Shown one piece after another: positions 7,099-8,876 of a DNA stretch of 8,876 bases. Origin of the DNA: Verrucomicrobiales bacterium (GTDB lineage Bacteria > Verrucomicrobiota > Verrucomicrobiia > Verrucomicrobiales > DEV007); contig JACETS010000104.1 of NCBI GenBank assembly GCA_013911195.1, positions 1 to 8,876 on the forward strand. The letters are read 5' to 3'. How positions within the stretch are numbered: the stretch's first letter is position 1; the number at the start of each line of letters is the position of its first letter. The translations under genes and the position numbers were made by a program. The notes below the pieces were generated by a model. The model searched no databases. It was not told the origin of the DNA and worked only from the letters and a program-made list of their open reading frames with translations.

Positions 7099-7704
7099 AT
7101 GGGAAATAAAAATCGCAGCCCTTTCTATGACAATGCCTTATTACTAATGGGGATTACCCTGTGTTTATGGGTAATAACGATTGTTGATCAAAATACTCCT
7201 GAGTGGAATTTAACGATCAATTACGGAATAAAACCAAAAATCGCCACTGGAATACTTGGAATCTTTACTGCTCCATTTATACACATTAATTACCCTCATT
7301 TAATTGGAAACACTCTTCCCTTCATGGTCCTAGGGGGAATGGTTTTATTTAGTGGGCGGAGAAAATTTATTTTTACCTCCATTCTATCCGCATTAATTAG
7401 CGGAATAGGAATTTGGATATTTGCCAGAGAAGAGACTATTCACACTGGATCGAGCACTCTAATTTTTAGCTACCTTGGCTTTATTATTATCCAAGCATGG
7501 ATAACAAGGAGTTGTCTTTCTGCAACATTAGCAATTATTTCTGGAGCCTTATATGGAACACTTTTACTAACACTATTAGTAAATCAGGAAGGCATCTCAT
7601 GGCACGGACACCTATTTGGACTGATTGGAGGTTTAGTTTCAGGCTTTCTGATACTCTCATCACCTTCCCAGAAAAAACGAAAGGCTGTCATCAAAATTGA
7701 TTAA
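7099..7704 (+). CDS. Rhomboid-family intramembrane serine protease
   Basis: A 201-residue inner-membrane protease predicted to cut transmembrane substrates within the bilayer. It has about six hydrophobic segments and a short basic C-terminal tail (SQKKRKAVIKID). Rhomboid landmarks are present: HLIGN (H67-x3-N71) at the start of TM2, the serine motif G117-S-S119-T in HTGSSTLIFSYLGF, and the partner histidine H171 in SWHGHLFGLIGG with the helix-packing G174. This compact form is a known bacterial rhomboid subgroup. The residue after the catalytic Ser is Thr rather than the usual Gly, and Ser replaces the following Gly (IFSY instead of IFGY). The start ATG has no Shine-Dalgarno. It is divergent from gluQ and its stop lies 3 bp from the lexA stop. 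Family is secure; activity is likely because the dyad is intact. Confidence 0.92.
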   Translation: MGNKNRSPFYDNALLLMGITLCLWVITIVDQNTPEWNLTINYGIKPKIATGILGIFTAPFIHINYPHLIGNTLPFMVLGGMVLFSGRRKFIFTSILSALISGIGIWIFAREETIHTGSSTLIFSYLGFIIIQAWITRSCLSATLAIISGALYGTLLLTLLVNQEGISWHGHLFGLIGGLVSGFLILSSPSQKKRKAVIKID

Positions 7705-7707
7705 CTG

Positions 7708-8325
7708 TCAAGCCACCATTCCCTCACCTCGTCGAAGCAAAGCAACCATTACTCCCTGGATGACAAGTTCACGAACTGGAACAAGATCTGGGTAGAGTTC
7801 ATTTTCTGCCTGCAGATAAGGCATCCCATCTTTAATGACATACCTTTTGAGAGTGGTTTCTCCATCAATTAAAGCAGCAACAATATCCCCTCTTCTGGGT
7901 TCTTTTAATTCAAGAATAACACAATCACCTGACATAATGTGAGCATCTATCATTGAATCACCTCTAACCTTAAGAGCGAAGGTCTTGGCTGATCTAGGAA
8001 CTCCCAGAGTAGCAACATCTATGGAAAGGCAACCATCATTCTGTTGGTCTGTTTCAGAGGCCATACCCGCAGCAATCTGACCATATATTGGAATATCAAG
8101 GATTTCTTCTCTTTCCAACTGCTCTGGAAATACCAAAGCCCTTGCCTTACCAGGAACTTTTTGAATGACTCCCTTTTTTTCTAGAGCTTTAAGATGACTA
8201 ACCGCTGCGGTTTGACTAGCAAAACCAAAGTGGACTTGTATTTCTCTAGTTGAGGGCATAAGCCCATTGCTCGAATGATATTCCTTTAGGAATTCCAATA
8301 ACTGTTGTTGTCTTTCTGTAAGCAT
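7708..8325 (-). CDS. lexA: SOS-response transcriptional repressor LexA
   Basis: A 205-residue DNA-binding repressor that self-cleaves when stimulated by RecA on single-stranded DNA, derepressing DNA-repair genes. The N-terminal winged helix-turn-helix (about 1-65) contains MPSTREIQVHFGFASQTAAVSHLKALEKKGVI. The cleavage site is Ala86-Gly87 (QIAAGMA), and the Ser-Lys catalytic dyad is S124 (RGDSM) and K160 (TTLKRY), so auto-proteolysis should be intact. Length is close to the E. coli protein (202). The start is ATG 8325, giving the standard MLTERQQ beginning. No ribosome-binding site is seen because the LexA operator fills that position. It is convergent with the rhomboid gene (3 bp) and divergent from the S11 carboxypeptidase gene (111 bp). 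The operator argues for autoregulation and for a verrucomicrobial type of LexA. Very secure. Confidence 0.98.
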   Translation of the reverse strand: MLTERQQQLLEFLKEYHSSNGLMPSTREIQVHFGFASQTAAVSHLKALEKKGVIQKVPGKARALVFPEQLEREEILDIPIYGQIAAGMASETDQQNDGCLSIDVATLGVPRSAKTFALKVRGDSMIDAHIMSGDCVILELKEPRRGDIVAALIDGETTLKRYVIKDGMPYLQAENELYPDLVPVRELVIQGVMVALLRRGEGMVA

Positions 8326-8333
8326 ATGAACAC

Positions 8334-8347
8334 TGTTCTTTAGAACA
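8334..8347. promoter_or_regulatory. LexA operator (SOS box), TGTTC-N4-GAACA
   Basis: TGTTC-TTTA-GAACA is an exact match to the LexA-binding motif reported for Verrucomicrobia. The palindrome extends perfectly to ACTGTTCT-TT-AGAACAGT (8332-8349), which also satisfies the E. coli CTG-N10-CAG pattern. It lies 8 bases upstream of the lexA ATG and 89 bases upstream of the carboxypeptidase GTG. An extra GAACA half-site (8328-8332) forms a second overlapping palindrome GAACA-C-TGTTC with the first half-site. Autorepression of lexA is the natural inference. Confidence 0.92.
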
Positions 8348-8368
8348 GTTTCTTTCTTTTTTTCTTTA

Positions 8369-8398
8369 TTGCAAACTTATTTTCTATTTAATTATCAT
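8369..8398 (+). promoter_or_regulatory. Candidate promoter for the S11 carboxypeptidase gene
   Basis: TTGCAA (8369-8374, 4/6 to the -35) and TATCAT (8393-8398, 5/6 to the -10) are separated by 18 bp, giving a leader of about 30 bases before GTG 8437. A pyrimidine-rich tract (8349-8370) lies directly upstream, between this promoter and the LexA operator. The operator would sit about 20 bp upstream of the -35, where direct repression is less certain. Tentative. Confidence 0.3.
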
Positions 8399-8436
8399 TT
8401 AGTTATTCAAATATTTAATAATTCTTAATTAAAACA

Positions 8437-8876
8437 GTGCCTTATAGAAATTCACTTTCATTATTTCTCCTTCTTTTAATAGGCTTTGCTCAATCTAGCC
8501 ATGGACAAACCTATAAATCCCCAAGCAAAACCTTTTTAGCCGCTAATCGAAGTTCATCTCAATCAATTGGCATATTTAGACCTAAATCACCTGCCCCAAA
8601 AATCTTTGGAAAATCGGCTATTGTTATTGAAGCCAAAACAGGATCGACTCTGTATTCAAAATATGCAGATCAAAAGCGTGCAGTCGCAAGTACTCAGAAA
8701 TTAATGACTGCTCTTCTGTCTCTCGAAAAAGGACATATGCACGAGTCGGTTAGAGTTGCTAGTACCGATACAAATGTTGAACCATCAAAAATATATATTC
8801 AGTCAGGCCAATTATATCGAAAATCTGATCTTATTGCAGCACTTCTGGTAAGAAGTGGAAACGATGTTGCTAGGTG
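8437..8876 (+). CDS. Secreted D-alanyl-D-alanine carboxypeptidase, peptidase family S11 (3' end cut by window edge)
   Basis: The N-terminal 146 codons of a penicillin-binding protein that removes the terminal D-Ala from peptidoglycan stem peptides in the periplasm. A signal peptide is clear: MPYRNS, a Leu-rich core (LFLLLLIGFA), then a polar region QSSHGQ where cleavage probably falls. The mature part shows KSAIVIEAKTGSTLYSKYAD, the typical opening of S11 enzymes. The active-site tetrad STQK follows, with nucleophile S85 and K88 (S-x-x-K), and then the second motif S140-G141-N142 in LLVRSGNDVA. The KTG motif would lie beyond the edge. The frame is closed by TAA TAA at 8416-8421. GTG 8437 is the only standard start placed correctly for the signal peptide, and no Shine-Dalgarno precedes it. 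The gene is divergent from lexA across a 111-bp spacer that holds the SOS box. Family identification is secure; DacA-like or another S11 subtype cannot be separated here. Confidence 0.9.
   Translation, partial: MPYRNSLSLFLLLLIGFAQSSHGQTYKSPSKTFLAANRSSSQSIGIFRPKSPAPKIFGKSAIVIEAKTGSTLYSKYADQKRAVASTQKLMTALLSLEKGHMHESVRVASTDTNVEPSKIYIQSGQLYRKSDLIAALLVRSGNDVAR

Noticed and set aside
8349..8370. Pyrimidine-rich tract as a repeat or phase-variable element
   Set aside because: It is an irregular T/C run without a unit repeat. It may act as an A-tract promoter element for lexA on the other strand, but nothing specific supports this.
8369..8374. TTGCAA as a -35 for lexA on the minus strand
   Set aside because: The hexamer is self-complementary, but no acceptable -10 lies 16-18 bp downstream on the minus strand.
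1..8876. Defence island, mobile element, CRISPR array or tRNA/rRNA genes
   Set aside because: No transposase, integrase, nuclease, direct-repeat array or RNA gene signature was found on either strand. The content is housekeeping and envelope genes.

Overview
The window is AT-rich bacterial chromosome, densely packed with housekeeping and envelope genes. I see no transposase, integrase, CRISPR array, RNA gene or phage gene. The best guess for the organism is a low-GC member of Verrucomicrobiota, Opitutae-like. The strongest evidence is the LexA gene with an exact TGTTC-N4-GAACA palindrome just upstream of its start, the operator type described for verrucomicrobial LexA. Supporting evidence is the style of the MoaA and LexA sequences and a very large membrane Ser/Thr kinase with a HEAT-repeat and beta-sandwich sensor. 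This assignment comes from remembered family features, not from a search.

Layout from left to right: moaA (minus, last few codons cut by the left edge); a small BamE-like lipoprotein (plus); an 834-residue membrane Ser/Thr kinase (minus); a CPA1 cation/proton antiporter (plus); a minus-strand group of gluQ, a cyclophilin-type prolyl isomerase and a small Rieske ferredoxin, transcribed in that order; a rhomboid protease (plus); lexA (minus); and the first 146 codons of a secreted D,D-carboxypeptidase of family S11 (plus, cut by the right edge). Every intergenic space is shorter than 125 bases, so there is no gene-free stretch of 300 bases or more.

Strand alternates almost gene by gene. There are four divergent pairs (spacers 48, 121, 42 and 111 bp) and three convergent pairs (gaps 3, 9 and 3 bp). 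The only likely operon is gluQ-ppi-rieske, where the Rieske start codon lies 2 bp after the cyclophilin stop. Hardly any gene has a recognisable Shine-Dalgarno sequence, and several -10-like hexamers lie so close to the start codon that leaderless or near-leaderless mRNAs are possible.

The genes do not form one obvious pathway. They cover molybdenum cofactor synthesis (moaA), tRNA-Asp queuosine modification (gluQ), protein folding, electron transfer, the SOS response (lexA) and an envelope set (lipoprotein, antiporter, rhomboid, carboxypeptidase). The most unusual object is the kinase, whose putative periplasmic half is a HEAT-repeat array capped by a carbohydrate-binding-like beta-sandwich. 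The best-supported regulatory site is the LexA operator between lexA and the carboxypeptidase gene.
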